From positions 60,487,001-60,551,000 of the forward strand of contig NC_134013.1 of NCBI RefSeq assembly GCF_040712315.1: a stretch of DNA of 64,000 nucleotides, in the 5' to 3' direction. This DNA is from Castanea sativa. Lineage: Eukaryota > Streptophyta > Magnoliopsida > Fagales > Fagaceae. A program made the translations under genes and the position numbers. Of this stretch, positions 46,668 through 59,115 are shown piece after piece; positions within the stretch are counted from its first letter, which is position 1; each line of letters starts with the position of its first letter. Under the pieces are notes generated by a model. That model was not told where the DNA came from and searched no databases. It saw only the letters and a program-made list of their open reading frames with translations.

Positions 46668-49600
46668 ATGGATGATGAGGAAGTGAAATTTGAGGTACAT
46701 TATAGGGGTACTTTTGTGTAGAACCCTAGTTTAGAATACTTTGGAGGGAAAGTTGAAATAGTGCATAGGGATCCTGATAGGCTTAGTTATTTTGAAATAC
46801 AAGGTATATGTGAGGAATTGGGGATTGATGAACCGTGTAGGGTTCATTATTTAGATCCTGGGGGCAACTTGGAGCAAGACTTAAGGCTCATACAAGATGA
46901 TTAAGATGTGGTGCCCATGTGCAAGCTTAATGAGGGAGGGCCAAGAGACACCATCATACTGAATGTGGACAGTGGTCATGCTTCACTTGCAGTTGAAGTT
47001 CCTGATGTTGCTAGGGTTGGTGCAGGAGCTACTGTAGGGGCTGGTGTAGGGGGTGTAGGGTCTGCTGCAGGGGGTGCAGGGGTTGGTGTAGGAGCTGTTA
47101 CAGGGGGTGATGGTAGTGTAGGGGTAGATGAGGAGTTTGATTGGTTGAATGAAGGTCTGGAAGGAGAAGACTTTGCCGATGACATTTTTGGTGAGTCTTC
47201 TCCACCTCACACAGTGCCATCTGAGCCTAACACTGTTCCAACCATTGATACACCACAACCAACCACTGATACACCTCATCCAAACACTAATACACCTCAG
47301 CCAAACATAAATGCACCTGGCCCAAGCAATGTTCCTCCTCCAAACATAGATTTAGATGAAGAGTGGGCTAAACCAACTTTAGAGGATGATATTGCAAGTT
47401 TGGATGGTTCTGATGATGAGCAGAGGCCTAGCAATTTGGAGTTCAATGAGAGGACTGATATGGCAAATGTTAGGTTGGTAAAAGGGATGAAGTTCCCAAA
47501 CTCCTACGTGTTTAGGAAGGCTTTGAGGGAGTATGTGATTCAGCATCACATTGATATCAAGTGGAATTTGAATGAGAAGAAGAAGATTTCTATACATTAT
47601 AAGAACAATTGTGGATGGAGGTGTTATGCCTCAATGGTGACTGGAGAGTACACATTTGAGATCAAGACACTTTATCCTAAGTGTACCTACCCCTTTACAT
47701 TTCAAAATGGGCAAGTTACATTAGCCTATGTGGCAAACAAGTATTTGGAGGATTTGGTAAGAATCCTAATTGGGAGGTCTCAGGTGTTAAGCACCATGTG
47801 ATGCAGCAGATTTCAGTTGATTTAAGTATTAGTTAGGTGTATAGATCAAGGAAGGCAGCTAGGGACTTATTACCGGGAATGAATAGGCTCAATATAGCCT
47901 ACTTAGAGATTATGCAAAAATGATAAGGATGACAAATGTAAGAAGCAAGGTGATTCTGCAAACAGAGATAGAAAATGAGAATGCGGAATCCAAGTTTAAA
48001 AAGATGTACATTAGGTACAATGCTCAGAAGGTTGGCTTTCTAGGTGATTGTAGACCCTTTATTGGGCTGGATGGATGCCACTTGAAGGGCAGGTTTGGTG
48101 GGCAATTATTGTCTGCCACTGCCAATGATGGAAATGACAATAGATTCCCAGTGGCAATGGTTGTGGTTAAGTAAGAGAACAAGGACAGCTGGATCTAGTT
48201 CTTAGAGCAGTGACAGGCAAAAAGTATTATCATTACATGCTTACCTACTTACATGCTTACTTGCTGACATTGAATGCTTACTTGATTGCAAGGCCTTCTA
48301 CCTGCAATGGAGACTCTATTCCCAACTGTGGAGCACAAGTATTGTGTGAAGCACATATACAACAACTTTAAGGTTAATCATAGGGACATGGAGTTGAAGA
48401 GTGTACTATGGAGGTGTGCTGGCACAACATCAGCCAGGAAGTTTGAGAGGAGGATGGACCATCTTAAGAGTTTGGATGAAGAAGCTTGGAAGTACCTGGC
48501 TGATATAGAGCCTGCACAGTGGACCAGATCCCACTTTTCTTCAAGAGCTTTGACAGATTGTCTGGTAAACAATCTGAGTGAGAGTTTTAACTCTATGACT
48601 GTAAACGCTAGAGACAATCCCATCTTATCAATGTTAGAGTGGATCAGAGTTAGGCTTATGACTAGGCTGTATACAAAAAAGATTGGCATAGAAAAGTATG
48701 GTGGCAAGTTGTGTCCAAGCATACAGGACAAGTTGGAGAAGTTAAAATTAGAGTCTAAGAGCTTCTGTGCAATGTCATTTGGGAGGTTTGTGTATGAGGT
48801 TGACAATGAGAGAGAAAGGCATGTGATGGACTTGGTAGGGAGGACATGCACTTGTAGAGTATGGGACTTGACAGGAATCCCCTACAAGCATGGAGTTACA
48901 GCCATTTTTGTGAATCGTGAGAAACCAGAAGACTACACACATCCATGATACTACAAGGATGCTTTTTGGGAGACATACAAGACACTCATACCTCCCATGC
49001 CTAGCCAATTTGAGTGGATGTCAAGTGGTTAACCTAAGCCTGTTGCACCTATTATCTATAAGCCACTAGGCAAGCCACCCATGAAGAGGAAGAGAGACGT
49101 TGATGAGCCAAGGAACCCTTATAAGGTGTCTAAAGCAAACAAGCCAATGAGATGTGGAAGGTGTCAACAAGAAGGGCACAATGCAAGGGGATGCAAGGCT
49201 AATGTCACTGGTGAGACACCATGGGAGAAGAGACAGAGATTGCAGAAAGGGAAATCTGTAAGTTTTTACAAACTTTTTTTATTCAATTCCAAAATGCCAA
49301 TAACTGACATTGTAAAAACATGCTCATATTTGGTTGCAAGGAAGTGGAAGGCCTTCTACACGCAGACAAGGATCTCAGGCCCCATCTTCATCACAGACCC
49401 AATCCTTAACTCAGCCTTACACTATGGCCTCATCCTCATCCAACCAGGCAGCAGGGTCACAGCCACAGCCACAGCCACAGCCACAAGCTTCACAACCACA
49501 AGCTCCATGGTCACAACCACGAGCTTCATGGTCACAAAACCCAAGTCAGTGGTACTCTTCAGACTTCAAGTACACAGTTAAAGGAGCTCTTTGGTTCTCT

Positions 49601-49817
49601 TCAAGCCAGCCAGCAGCACATACCCCTGTTGAAATATGGGACAAGCCAGCCAGCAGCACATATCCCTGCAGAAACATGGGATAATAGAGCACCTATAAGA
49701 CCACCTGCTACCAGAGGAGCTGCTTTGAGAGGAAGGGGTGATGTAGTTAGGACTCAAAAATGTAAAACAAGAGCTGGAAAGACTAGCTGTGGTGGGAGAG
49801 GTAAGGGTAGTAAATGA
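46668..49817 (+). pseudogene. MuDR-type transposase, multiply broken
   Basis: A 5'UTR intron (GTAAGA at about 46230 to TTGCAG 46667) precedes ATG 46668. Order: PB1-like N-terminus (EEVKFEVHYRGTF) with a TAG and later a TAA; a Gly/Ala/Val repeat (about 47000-47110); a Thr/Pro repeat; the MuDR N-terminal zinc-type domain (NCGWRCYASM); a shift near 47753; the MULE catalytic core (FIGLDGCHLKGRFGGQLLSA, first Asp) near 48060; loss of the second-Asp segment around 48190-48290; NNLSESFNSM with the catalytic Glu; a SWIM finger CTCRVWDLTGIPYKHG, where a Cys is replaced by Tyr; and a CCHC knuckle (CGRCQQEGHNARGC). A second intron (about 49256-49341) precedes a Gln/Pro tail. Inactive. Confidence 0.9.
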
Positions 49818-50639
49818 AGACTAATTCAAGACACTTTTGTTGCTATGTATTAGGGTTATGTAGTGTTAGGGTTTTATGTAGTTTGTAGACAATGGTAGAG
49901 CAGACACTGTTGGGATTTGTAGACAATGGCAAGACACTTTTTTATATAGCTGTTTAAACACTTTTTGTACTTTTGTAAGTTTTGTAAACAATGGGCAGGT
50001 GCAATTGTTTTGGTTGTTGTACCAAATGCCTTATATTTACTGGTGGTTGATGATAGATTATTCAATGCCACCTTAATTATGTATACAATTTCCCAACTTA
50101 ATGACATGTGTTCAGAATTATTATTCAGATTATTGCAGTTGCTCATATATGAGTTTGTTTATGTGTGCAGCTGTATGTGTTGAATAATAAGTGTATGTGT
50201 TGAATAGCAGGTTTGTGTGTGTTGTCTTTTCTTGCAAGTTGACAAATAGTTGTCATGCACTTAAAACAATTCACTTTCAACACAATTATCTTCACACAAT
50301 ACACTTTATGCACAATCCTGGTACAGCTTACACCATCCAACAAAACACCAACACCAACAACTCATAAGTAGCCAATTCACTTTAAACAAAAATACAACAA
50401 CATCTAACATAAATAACACTTTATCTTAAAAAGGCTTATATTATTAAGTGGCTTCAAGCCAACAGTATCTACTATCTTACATAGTTCTCATTCTCAAAAA
50501 AATCTTACATAGTTCTATTACAATACAATTAAGGACTAGCTTATATTACAACCCACCAGGTAGACTCAATTTCATCATTCCAGCATTCTCACTTGAGTCA
50601 AAACATGAAAACAACATAATCAAAAAAAAAAAAAAAAAC

Positions 50640-51156
50640 CCATGACAGAATTAGTGCAATTCTGCACTTTCTCTCTTGCTCTAAAGCTCTCACTGCTATC
50701 TCCTTGGCTTGAACAGAGGAAGCTCGAAACTTTCTCCCCCTATCAGTGGCTTTTGCTGCCCTGTCTTGAGCAATTTCTGTTGTTTAGGTAATTTCTGCTG
50801 CTGTATGGGTAGCTGCTCTTTCCCTTTCATGTGCAAGTTGCAGATCACTCCATAGTAAATCCAGCTTTTGTTGCACCAAATGGGCAGCTTCATTCCCATG
50901 CATACAAGTGAGATTATTAATCCATTTAAAGAAAGGCACTTGGGACCAACCTGTTCATAAATTGAATTGAACATATCACATTCCAATTTCACGTAAATCA
51001 ACTAGATTAAGTAAAAAGTATACTTACCTTATATCGGCTACAACCCAGAAACCTTCTCCCAAAATTATCCACTGTCAAACTTGTTCTCAGCACACAAGTC
51101 TCATATGTACACATATGCCCCCTTAAACCTGAGTAATTTCCACTCGAAGAAGACAT
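50640..51156 (-). pseudogene. GRF-type zinc-finger gene of the MULE, convergent to the transposase
   Basis: Exon 1 is 51156-51028 (43 codons, phase 0, GTAAGT donor) and exon 2 starts at 50950 after CAG. The translation reads MSSSSGNYSGLRGHMCTYET, CVLRTSLTVDNFGRRFLGC, SRYK, then VGPKC. A GRF signature (TS, N-x-GRRF-x-x-C) and four Cys are visible. After the last Cys one base is missing. In the shifted frame the family pattern resumes (FFKWINNL) and leads into a long charged helix, probably coiled coil (DLQLAHERERAATHTAAEIT), cut by one TAA. The C-terminus runs into a 17-base T tract, so its end is unclear. Role unknown; GRF fingers bind nucleic acid in other proteins. Confidence 0.72.
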
Positions 51157-51574
51157 CGATTATCAACTTCCTGTGAATCAAAGCTACCATCAAAACGTGA
51201 AACCCCAACCCACATAAAGCAGAAATGTCGAACCTGGTGATGATCTATCTTCGAATATTCAATGCATCAAGACAACCCACAGATAGAACCTCACCCTCAC
51301 ATGAAAGCATAATTAGAAAAATCAAAACCCCAGCTCAATACAAGGGATTTTCGCGTTTCTAGGGATCGTGGCGAAAAGAAAACTGGGTTTGTGTTTTGAT
51401 CCGTGTTATGTTCTAATTTTAAATAAAAAAGTGTTTTTCTAACGTTTGAGGTGAGGTAGGAAACGAATGGGTAACAGATTGAAGTTTAGGTAGGCAAAAT
51501 GTAAATGATAAAACCATAGGTAGACAAAGTGAAAACGGGTCATACCACAGGTAGGTTTACTGTAATTATCCCTA

Positions 51575-51718
51575 CAATCATGAACTATTTTATAATATTT
51601 TTATAAATTGTTGTTGTGTCAAATTTTTATTAATTTTTATTTGGGTTTATCACTAATATTTTTATAAATTGTTGTTGTGTTAAATTTTTACTAATTCTCA
51701 TTTGGGTTTATCACTAAT
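51575..51718. repeat. 144-bp direct repeat, right copy
   Basis: 143 of 144 bases match the left copy at 45781-45924. It starts directly after the target duplication of the MULE and continues into MITE-like sequence to about 51780. Confidence 0.9.
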
Positions 51719-51719
51719 A

Positions 51720-53530
51720 TCATTTTTTACATCAGTAGTGTGTAAAAAAAATTGTAGCTCCAATTCCAGTGAGATATTCAAAGATGATGATGTCTAAAGT
51801 ATGATATAGGCAAAGCAAAATAAATTGCTAAGAGCTAATGCTTTTAAAGATCTCATATTCTTTTCTTTTTTTCTTTTTTTCTTTTTTTTTTTTGGGTAAG
51901 AGGATTTCATATTCTTATTATCCTTCTCTTGCGTGTGTTGCAATGCAGGACTACAGGGGTATTTATCATTACAACGTACTTGCAAAATGAGGGAAAATAA
52001 TGGTATGTTTGGTAACTGTTTTTTTCCCTTATTTTCTGTTTCCAAAAACAATTTTTTTTTATTTTTTAGACTAAAAAACTTGTTGGCAACCCAAAATAGA
52101 CGGAAAACAAAAACTATTCTTAAAACTCAATTTGTGAAGGAAATTGAAAACATGCAAAAAACTGTTTTCAGTTTCTAATTTTAAAAAGTCAATGAAAATA
52201 CACATTTAATTTAATGAATCTATTTCATTTAATGAGTTAGTATTAAAGTTCAAATCCTAATAACAATATATTTTAGCATTTTTTTTTTTTTTTACTTTCA
52301 ACTAACCAAACATGTTTTTGATTTCAAAAATACAAGAATTTTTTTTTTATATTCCATAAATAAAATTTTGAAACTAGAAAATAAAAATTGTTACCAAACA
52401 TAACCTAAAGTTTCCCATGACAAAAGTATTATTTAATGTGTGAGCTACAAGTGGGGCACTTGCATCTGTTTGTGCAAGGTGGCTTAAGGGCAAAAAACTT
52501 TCCAACCAACTTGAAAAAACTAAAAACCACTTACATCAGTTTATGTAAAATCGTGTAAAATTCGTCTACAGATACAATAATTATGAAAATTTACACTGAC
52601 ACTATTTATTTGCAGTTTATTTATTTATTTTTTTACGTGTCTGAAGAATAAAGAAAGAGATCTGATGGTAGTTGTAGTTTGTAAATATAGAAAAATAATT
52701 TAAAAAAATAAGAAAATTTGATATTTTAATAAAATAAAGTTTAGAATAAATAATTTGATGTAGATTTATTAAAATGTAGTTAAATAAAATAGAAAAAATA
52801 GGTTTTATGCTAAAATAAATAGATTTTTTTGCACAAATCAATGTGAATGATCTTAGGTGAGTCATTAAATCAGTGTGGCTAAGGCAAAAACCAAGTGACT
52901 AAGGGCTCGTTTGTTATAGTTGTTTAAATAACAATTATCAATATTTAAACAATATTATAGGTATTTTTACACATTTTTTCATCCATACATATTTTCAAAA
53001 TATATAAATAATATTACTATAAATCTCTTATCAAATGGCCCTAAACCAACTTGGTAACAATACCTCTCAGAGTCTCAGGCTCTCACTTCATGTGGCTGAT
53101 CGATTAAACCAATGACTCAATTAGAAAAGCTCGTTGGGCCACGTTGTTAGTTGAGTGATGTGTTGGGTCCACAAGGTATATGGATTTATGTCAAGGGAAG
53201 GTGGGCTGTTCGATGGGCTCTTACTTGGTAAAATGCAAAATGCTCGTTATTAATTGCTCAATTATTTTATGAAGAAAAAAAAAAGAAGATGGGCATATTT
53301 ATCATGTTGCAATAAATTTGTTAATCAAAGTAGTGGAAATTTATCCATTACGAAAATCTATTGAAAAAGCTTTTTTTTTTTTTTGGGGGTAGGGGGAATA
53401 TGATAATTTTTTAAAATTAATTTTTAGCTTACACTTTTCCTAAAAAAAAAAAAAAAAAAGCTTACACTCAAGTTAATGATAAGATTTGATAAAAAGACTT
53501 AAGAGAGTTTGATTTTTTTTTTTTTAAGTT
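51720..53530. other. AT-rich intergenic region, only unresolved repeat traces
   Basis: No gene found. A segment at about 52005-52410 has inverted ends (GGTATGTTTGGTAACTGTTTTT and AAATTGTTACCAAACATAACC), so it is probably a MITE of about 400 bp. A second segment starting at 52910 (GGGCTCGTTTGTTATAGTTG) and ending near 53040 (CAAATGGCCC) looks like a short one. Confidence 0.45.
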
Positions 53531-54200
53531 AGAAATAGTTTTAAATGGGGCTTGATGATGTTGAAAATCGTCAGTGAGCCGAATAGTTCTTACGTGCCCT
53601 TGGTAATCTGCGCAACCCAAATAAAAAGAAAACCTTGCAGAGAGTACTGATGTGATACTGGCCAAAAACCCTCCAAAGATTAAGTTAGAAAAGATAATTT
53701 TCTATCACTCTAGAGTACCGGAGTTAGGGTATCATTATGCGTATCTTGATTTGTGAGGGCTTTGTGGGGTTTTTATAGTAGTGTAGAGTTGATCTTCGTT
53801 TGTTGATGGAGAAGGTATTTCCTTATAGAGAAGATCCTTTTTAACGCACACAATTAATGAGATTCTTTCCTTGTTGGGATTCCTCCGATTGTAGTTGAGC
53901 TTAAAGTGCAAGACATTTCGAAATTAGGATTCTTGAAGACCACTCATGCCACAAAGGTGATACGTGACTTTAGCAGACCGTCTTGTTTAGGTCCGTCTAC
54001 CTTGAGGAATCCAACCGTCGTATCTCCTATCCGTCCAGGTCGTGAACCCGTCCACTAAATCTCTACAATGACAAGACCGTATCTCTTGGCGACTTCGTCA
54101 CTAATGTCTGCTTTCGTTATTTTTGTCCGTCTACTTAGGGATCTTATCCTTATCAGGGTTGAACTAGTTACTAGTTCCATATGGGAGATAATTTTAAATG
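53530..54200. other. Possible LTR-derived repeat
   Basis: Non-coding and more GC-balanced than its flanks, with a run of CCGTC/GTCCGTCTA motifs at 53965-54135. A shared TTTTAAATGGGGCTTGA-like segment occurs on both sides (near 53540 and 54192). LTR limits and a target duplication could not be set. Confidence 0.3.
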
Positions 54201-55600
54201 GGCTTGAGGTAGTTTTAAATAGACAAGAAATATGTTTAAAAATAAAATGGCCTTCAAGAGGTATTAAATTACAAGAACATTCTACTCTCTACAGTCTTCC
54301 CATAAGGCTAGAACACCACCTTTTCATATATAAAAAAATAATTTAACATTTAACTGTCAGGGGTATGCGCAAGTTAGATTAAGGGGGGGGGGGGAAGGTT
54401 TAACCAATCCGCCATTGGTGGGTTGGAAAAAATTCCAAACCACCACTAACGCACTAAACTACAAAAATGGCGGGTCGGTTAAAAATTTGAGTTGTTTCAA
54501 CTTGGTGGGTTAGTTTTAGTTATGTGTTATATACTAAAGTTCAAAATTTATTTTATCATTTATGAATAAATTTAAAAAGTATTCCTATAAATCCTATAAA
54601 CCAATAAGGACTTGCACCAAAAATATAAACCATTAAAGGAAATTAAAGAATGCGTCAACTTTCTCATAGATCAAAATATGTCTTATGGTATGGGTATTTT
54701 TCTAACTTTTTCTCCCAACAAAAAGAAGAAGAAGTTTTTAAGCATATCCATATCATTATGTATACTTAAAAATTTGTCGGAAAAATATCACATTTTACAT
54801 ATTAACATGTGTAAACCATGGATTTGATTAGAAGAAAAAACTTAAATTTGATATTAGATATAGACTAACAAATCAAATCAAATACATGGCATACCTCAAT
54901 TAGTGGAGCATAAGATGGAACACAAAAAAGTATGACAAAGGATTTCTATTCGGAAGGGATAACTCCAATTTGGAGCTAAACCTTGTCCTTCTCCTTTTTT
55001 TTTTTTTATTATTCTTTTTTGTTTTTGAAGAACCCATTTTCACTATTTATTCTCCCCTTGTATTCATACTTTAGAAATCGCTTTCCTCTAAATCATTACA
55101 TTGTTGTGATTGATAAAATTATTTACAATTGTGTTTGGATACTTGAATTTAAATTTTAAATCAAGGGAATTAAAATGTCTTGATTCTAAATTAGTAAATT
55201 TTAAAATTTCTTGTTTTTAAGCATTTTATAAGTAGGAGAATTTGAAATTATAACATTTAAAATCCATTAAAGTATGACTTAAGCCTAAAATTCCACGCTG
55301 TTAGATATTATTTCAAATCCAAAGATTTCAATGTTAGAATTAGGCTTCCATTAATTAGATTTTTGGTTTCATAAAACCGGTTGGATGTGACAAAATTAAT
55401 ATACTTGAGGGCCGATAAATTTGTTGTAGTCATATATTCAATATTGGGCTTTGATACACATTGTTTTTTTAGGCTTATATCTTAGTTTGATGTAAGGTAC
55501 AATGTAGGATTTTAAACATGATCCATGATGTAAGGTATAGTGTAGGGTTTCCTCTCCAATCCTAACTTTAGACAAACCCTAAATCTCATTCCTCATAGAG
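54200..55600. other. AT-rich intergenic stretch, nothing recognised
   Basis: No coding frame, RNA gene or clear repeat boundary. It has a poly(G) tract at 54383-54395. Confidence 0.4.
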
Positions 55601-55630
55601 ACTAATGTGGTTTGTCATATTGAGAGCCAT

Positions 55631-56605
55631 AGGAGCAACCACATCAGTTCGTTCAAATTTTCTGTCTATTTTACACGAAAAAACCTACTTTTTCTATTTT
55701 ACACCTCTACTTTTACAAAACATCCACATCAGTTTATCTATTTTACACATTTATTCAATAAAATATTTATTCTTTTTACATTTTTTATTATTTCCTTCCC
55801 TCCCTCACTGCATCTTCTCTGTCGAGCCACACCCACACCCAGCTAGCCACCCTTCAACAAAATCCTTCAACAAACCACACCCACCGAGCCACACCCACAC
55901 CCATCCTTCAACAAACCATACTCACCGATTTGTCAAGCCACACCTACACCCATCCTTCAACAAACCACACCCACCAATCCGTCGAGCCACACCTACACCC
56001 AAACCCAAACCCATTCATTGCCCACCCAATCGGCAGCAAGATAATCAAAACCCACCGACCCATACCCACAATCACCTAACGAATTGGAGTGAGATCGAGG
56101 CCTCCGGCCTGAGCAAGATCGACGCCTCGTAGCACTGCCACCTCCTCGCGATGGCTGCCGGCCTCAAGCTCAACCAAAAATGGATCAAAACCCATGAGAT
56201 TCTAGGCAACGGACCCATCGGAGAACTCCGTTCGTGTTGTAAGCGACGGACTCGTTCGGCGACTCGGCTTGCTCGACCTTGTTCTCATTGGCGGCGATGG
56301 CGATCGGCGGAAGCTAGAGGAAGAAAAATTGATGAGATGAGAGAAAGAGAGAGCTGTGCTGTGTGTCTGAGAAAGAAGGAGGTGAGAGTCAGTAGAGATG
56401 AGAGAGAAAAAAACTACTAAGATATTAAATACACCTGCTACAATACCCGTGTAAATTTACACGGTACTGTAGCAAAGTGTATTTTATAGATGAGTTTACA
56501 CCCACTGATGTGGGGACTTTTTTGCTCAAAATGTGTAAAATTAGTGAATTTTTTTTTTTTTTGCACATTTATACACATTTATCCATCAACTGATGTGGAT
56601 GCTCT
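55631..56605. mobile_element. Non-autonomous DNA transposon with CACATCAG ends
   Basis: The left end GGAGCAACCACATCAGTT and the right end AACTGATGTGGATGCTCT are inverted. Second inverted pairs around ATTTTACAC and GTGTAAAAT follow inward. The interior has a tandem His/Pro/Thr-coding repeat (55810-56000; unit around CGAGCCACACCCACACCCAT) and a GC-rich part at 56090-56330. The frames over it are repeat by-products, not a gene. The flanking duplication is unclear. Confidence 0.55.
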
Positions 56606-56612
56606 TAATGGA

Positions 56613-57385
56613 AGCGGAAGCATGGACATGAAGATCAGATGAGTTTGGCCATGTGTCAAGCGTGCATGTGCATGTCTGCTGTTGTTGGTAATTTATTTAG
56701 GTTTACTCATGGTATTTAGAATGTATGTGCCTAAACCCTTGTAGATAAGAAAGTATCTCCTAAGACGGGAGACATGAGTCTCATAAGCCCATCTCATACA
56801 AGATTTTTCCTTTGTAAATTCATTAATTATGTTTTGGTATGTAACATGTATATACCTTCAAATATTACCTTCAAGATTAAAATTCATTGGTGGATTTGGC
56901 CAAATCAAATTCCTCAACAGTTTCAAATTATCGAAAAAAAGTATTTATATTTTAATCACTTAAATCCAAATCTACATGTTCAAATACTGTTGTCCAAATG
57001 CATCATACTATAAATATTTTTAGTTATATGACTTATACAACTTATTTAAATAATACATATAAGTTATTATCAGTCGCCACATAATATGTGTGTTTATTTC
57101 TTAAAAAAAAAAAAATTGCCATGTAATGGGTTATAAAAAATTCCTCTAAATTAGTAAAGATAAGTTCAAATTAATTTGCTGGTTGCAGCTACTTTTGTCC
57201 TTTTCCAAAGTATAAGAAAAAGACAGAAGGTGGGACCTTCAGAGAGCCCACAACGACAGCGGCACAGTCCAATAAGGTTAATTAAATTAATTAATAATTA
57301 ATAATCATTCCTGGCTTATCTTTTTCTATACTCTTCAACCCAAGCCGTATGCTTATGACATTACTTAGTTTTTAGACTTTCTTCA
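56613..57385. other. Region upstream of the F-box gene, no feature assigned
   Basis: Mostly AT-rich. The 200 bases before 57390 probably contain the F-box gene promoter. A TATA-like AATAATTAATAATC stretch lies at 57290-57305, but no start site can be fixed. Confidence 0.35.
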
Positions 57386-57389
57386 TTTT

Positions 57390-59115
57390 CGAAGCGAAAA
57401 TCTCTCTCTCTCTCTCCAAACAGCTCTAGGGTTTTACCAATTCCACCGAGAATTAAGCTACTCAGATCTCCTTCGCGATCCCAAATCTCAATTTTTTTTT
57501 TCCTCTCGTTTCGCTTTCGATGAAACTCTCAGAGTCGTTGGCGATCTAAGGTTAGGTCTCTCTCTCTCGGTTTTAGATTTGTCATGAATTGAGAAATTTA
57601 GGGTTTTGTAAAAATAATAAATAAATAAAAAGTCAACAATTTTGATCTTCATTTGGATATAAGGAATTTCTGTGTTATGGTGGTAGTGATCAAAATCAGT
57701 GATTTTTTTATTACTCGATAGGTTACTAATATCAAGTAATTTGTTTTTTGTTCCTACTTCTTTGTGGTTTTTTTGGGATAAGTTTTCTTCAATGGATTGA
57801 GTTAGGAACATGGTGGTTAAAGTGGTTCCATTAATGCCATTTTAAACTAAGCATGTTATTTTTGATCTTGAAGCAAAGCATGTGGGTATCTGAATGAATT
57901 GTTTATGATTTCCTAAAAAGTGTTAATTTTGGGCACAACAAAGACATAGGCTAAGAAAAATTGATTGGAATGTTAAAATGTAAACATCTAGGCTCTTGTC
58001 TGTAGCTATATGTTTGTGAGTTGTTATATTTGCATTTTGTATGCAAGCAAATTATGTATATTGGTGGGCTTACGGTTGAGGATTATGGCTGCTGTACTAC
58101 ATTATTGGATTATATTTAGAGATGGCAAAAGCCCATGAGTTCTAGTTCAAATGGTTTACTTCACCTTCAATAATGGGATGGAGGGTAAGGTTGTAGGTTC
58201 AAGACCCACGAGTTGGGTGTATAACTTACCCAATAAAAATTCATAGATGGCAGAATAGAAGAAAGTGCTTTGCGGTACACAAGAATAAGTGGCTTCAGAC
58301 TTGGTTAAATCGTTGTAACTTGATTAGATCTTTTCTTTAGGCTATTCCTAGCAGCATTGGTTACTTGGAGCAGTTTGAATCCTTAGTTTTAGTAATGTGC
58401 CTACAGTTTTTTGCTCCTTTCAAAGGGATGGCAGTAGGGAGGGGTAGGGTCAAATCAGAGGTGCCCCCATCCCACCTCGTCCACTCTTCTGAGGTGCAGA
58501 AACCCTGTGCAGGGAGGTGGCAGGGTAGGTCAAGGTCGGAGCGGCTTGAAGATATTTTGTCATTCCTAATGAGGTAGTTTTGACATCAATGAGGTAGAGA
58601 TGAAAGAGAGAGGAGGGGTAGTTGTGCTGTTTCTGGTCTCGGGATAAATTTGGCAAGTCTGAGATTGTTTCCATTAGGGAGTTCGGAAAGCTCTCTGAGG
58701 TGGAGTCTTTGGCTGCTGTTTGAGGTTGTAAATATCTTCCTTGTAGTTAACTGGCACTTATCCAAAAACGAAACACACACACACACACACACATTTGGGG
58801 TATGGTGGGGCAAGACAGGATGGGGGGCACCTGCCTCCGTCTCATCATCTTTTCGGGGTGGGGAAAATTTGTGCGGGGTTGGGCAGGGAATCTATCCCCA
58901 CCTTTGATGCTTCTTCTAATTTCTTTTATGAATACTTTGTATGCTGCTGTGGTTATTTATATATTAATATATCATGATGGTGCTTCAAAGAATATCTGTG
59001 TTTATATGATTGCTTCTTAATCTGAATTTCATCTCATTCTATCCACAGGGGATTTATCTTTATCTACCACTTTTAGGCCCTTCAATGCTGTGAATGGTTT
59101 TAGGGGAATATTTGT
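57390..59115 (+). promoter_or_regulatory. F-box gene 5'UTR exon and long leader intron
   Basis: A (TC)n-rich leader exon (about 57390-57550) ends AAG before GTTAGG. A CAG acceptor at 59047-59049 (ATCCACAG) starts the second leader segment. The intron of about 1.5 kb holds a SINE-like repeat (58127-58237). Around 58800 lies a GC-rich part preceded by (AC)n. Leader introns of this kind often raise expression in plants (general knowledge). Confidence 0.6.
58127..58237 (+). repeat. tRNA-derived SINE-like repeat in the F-box leader intron
   Basis: It contains TTCTAGTTCAAATGGT (A-box region), GTAGGTTCAAGACCCACGAG (B-box region) and the end ACTTACCCAATAAAAATT. It is the best preserved member of the group in this window. 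Confidence 0.6.

Larger units (their letters stand above)
45923..51566 (+). mobile_element. Mutator-like element (MULE), 5.6 kb, with transposase and GRF zinc-finger genes
   Basis: Terminal inverted repeats lie at 45923-46146 and 51344-51566, about 224 bp and roughly 90 percent alike. They begin ATTACAGTAAACC and share GAAACTTCAATCTGTTACCC-like and CTAGAAACGCGAAAATCCC segments. The flanks are TATCACTA (45915-45922) and TATCCCTA (51567-51574), an 8-bp duplication with one mismatch. Inside, a MuDR-type transposase runs rightward and a GRF zinc-finger gene leftward, a convergent layout like maize MuDR. Both genes carry lesions. Confidence 0.9.

Noticed and set aside
46976..47279. Open frames on minus opposite the transposase N-terminal part
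   Set aside because: They mirror the Gly/Ala/Val and Thr/Pro coding repeats of the transposase. The bias of the real frame keeps the opposite strand open.
55605..56132. 175-codon frame rich in His, Pro and Thr
   Set aside because: It is made of a tandem nucleotide repeat inside a non-autonomous transposon, with low-complexity composition and no conserved domain.
57488..57811. 107-codon minus-strand frame near the F-box leader
   Set aside because: It covers the (TC)n leader exon and intron start on the opposite strand. Its Lys/Asn-rich composition reflects AT-rich DNA.
58365..59020. Several overlapping frames in the F-box leader intron
   Set aside because: They are short, overlap each other on both strands, and lie between a clear donor (57551) and acceptor (59049).
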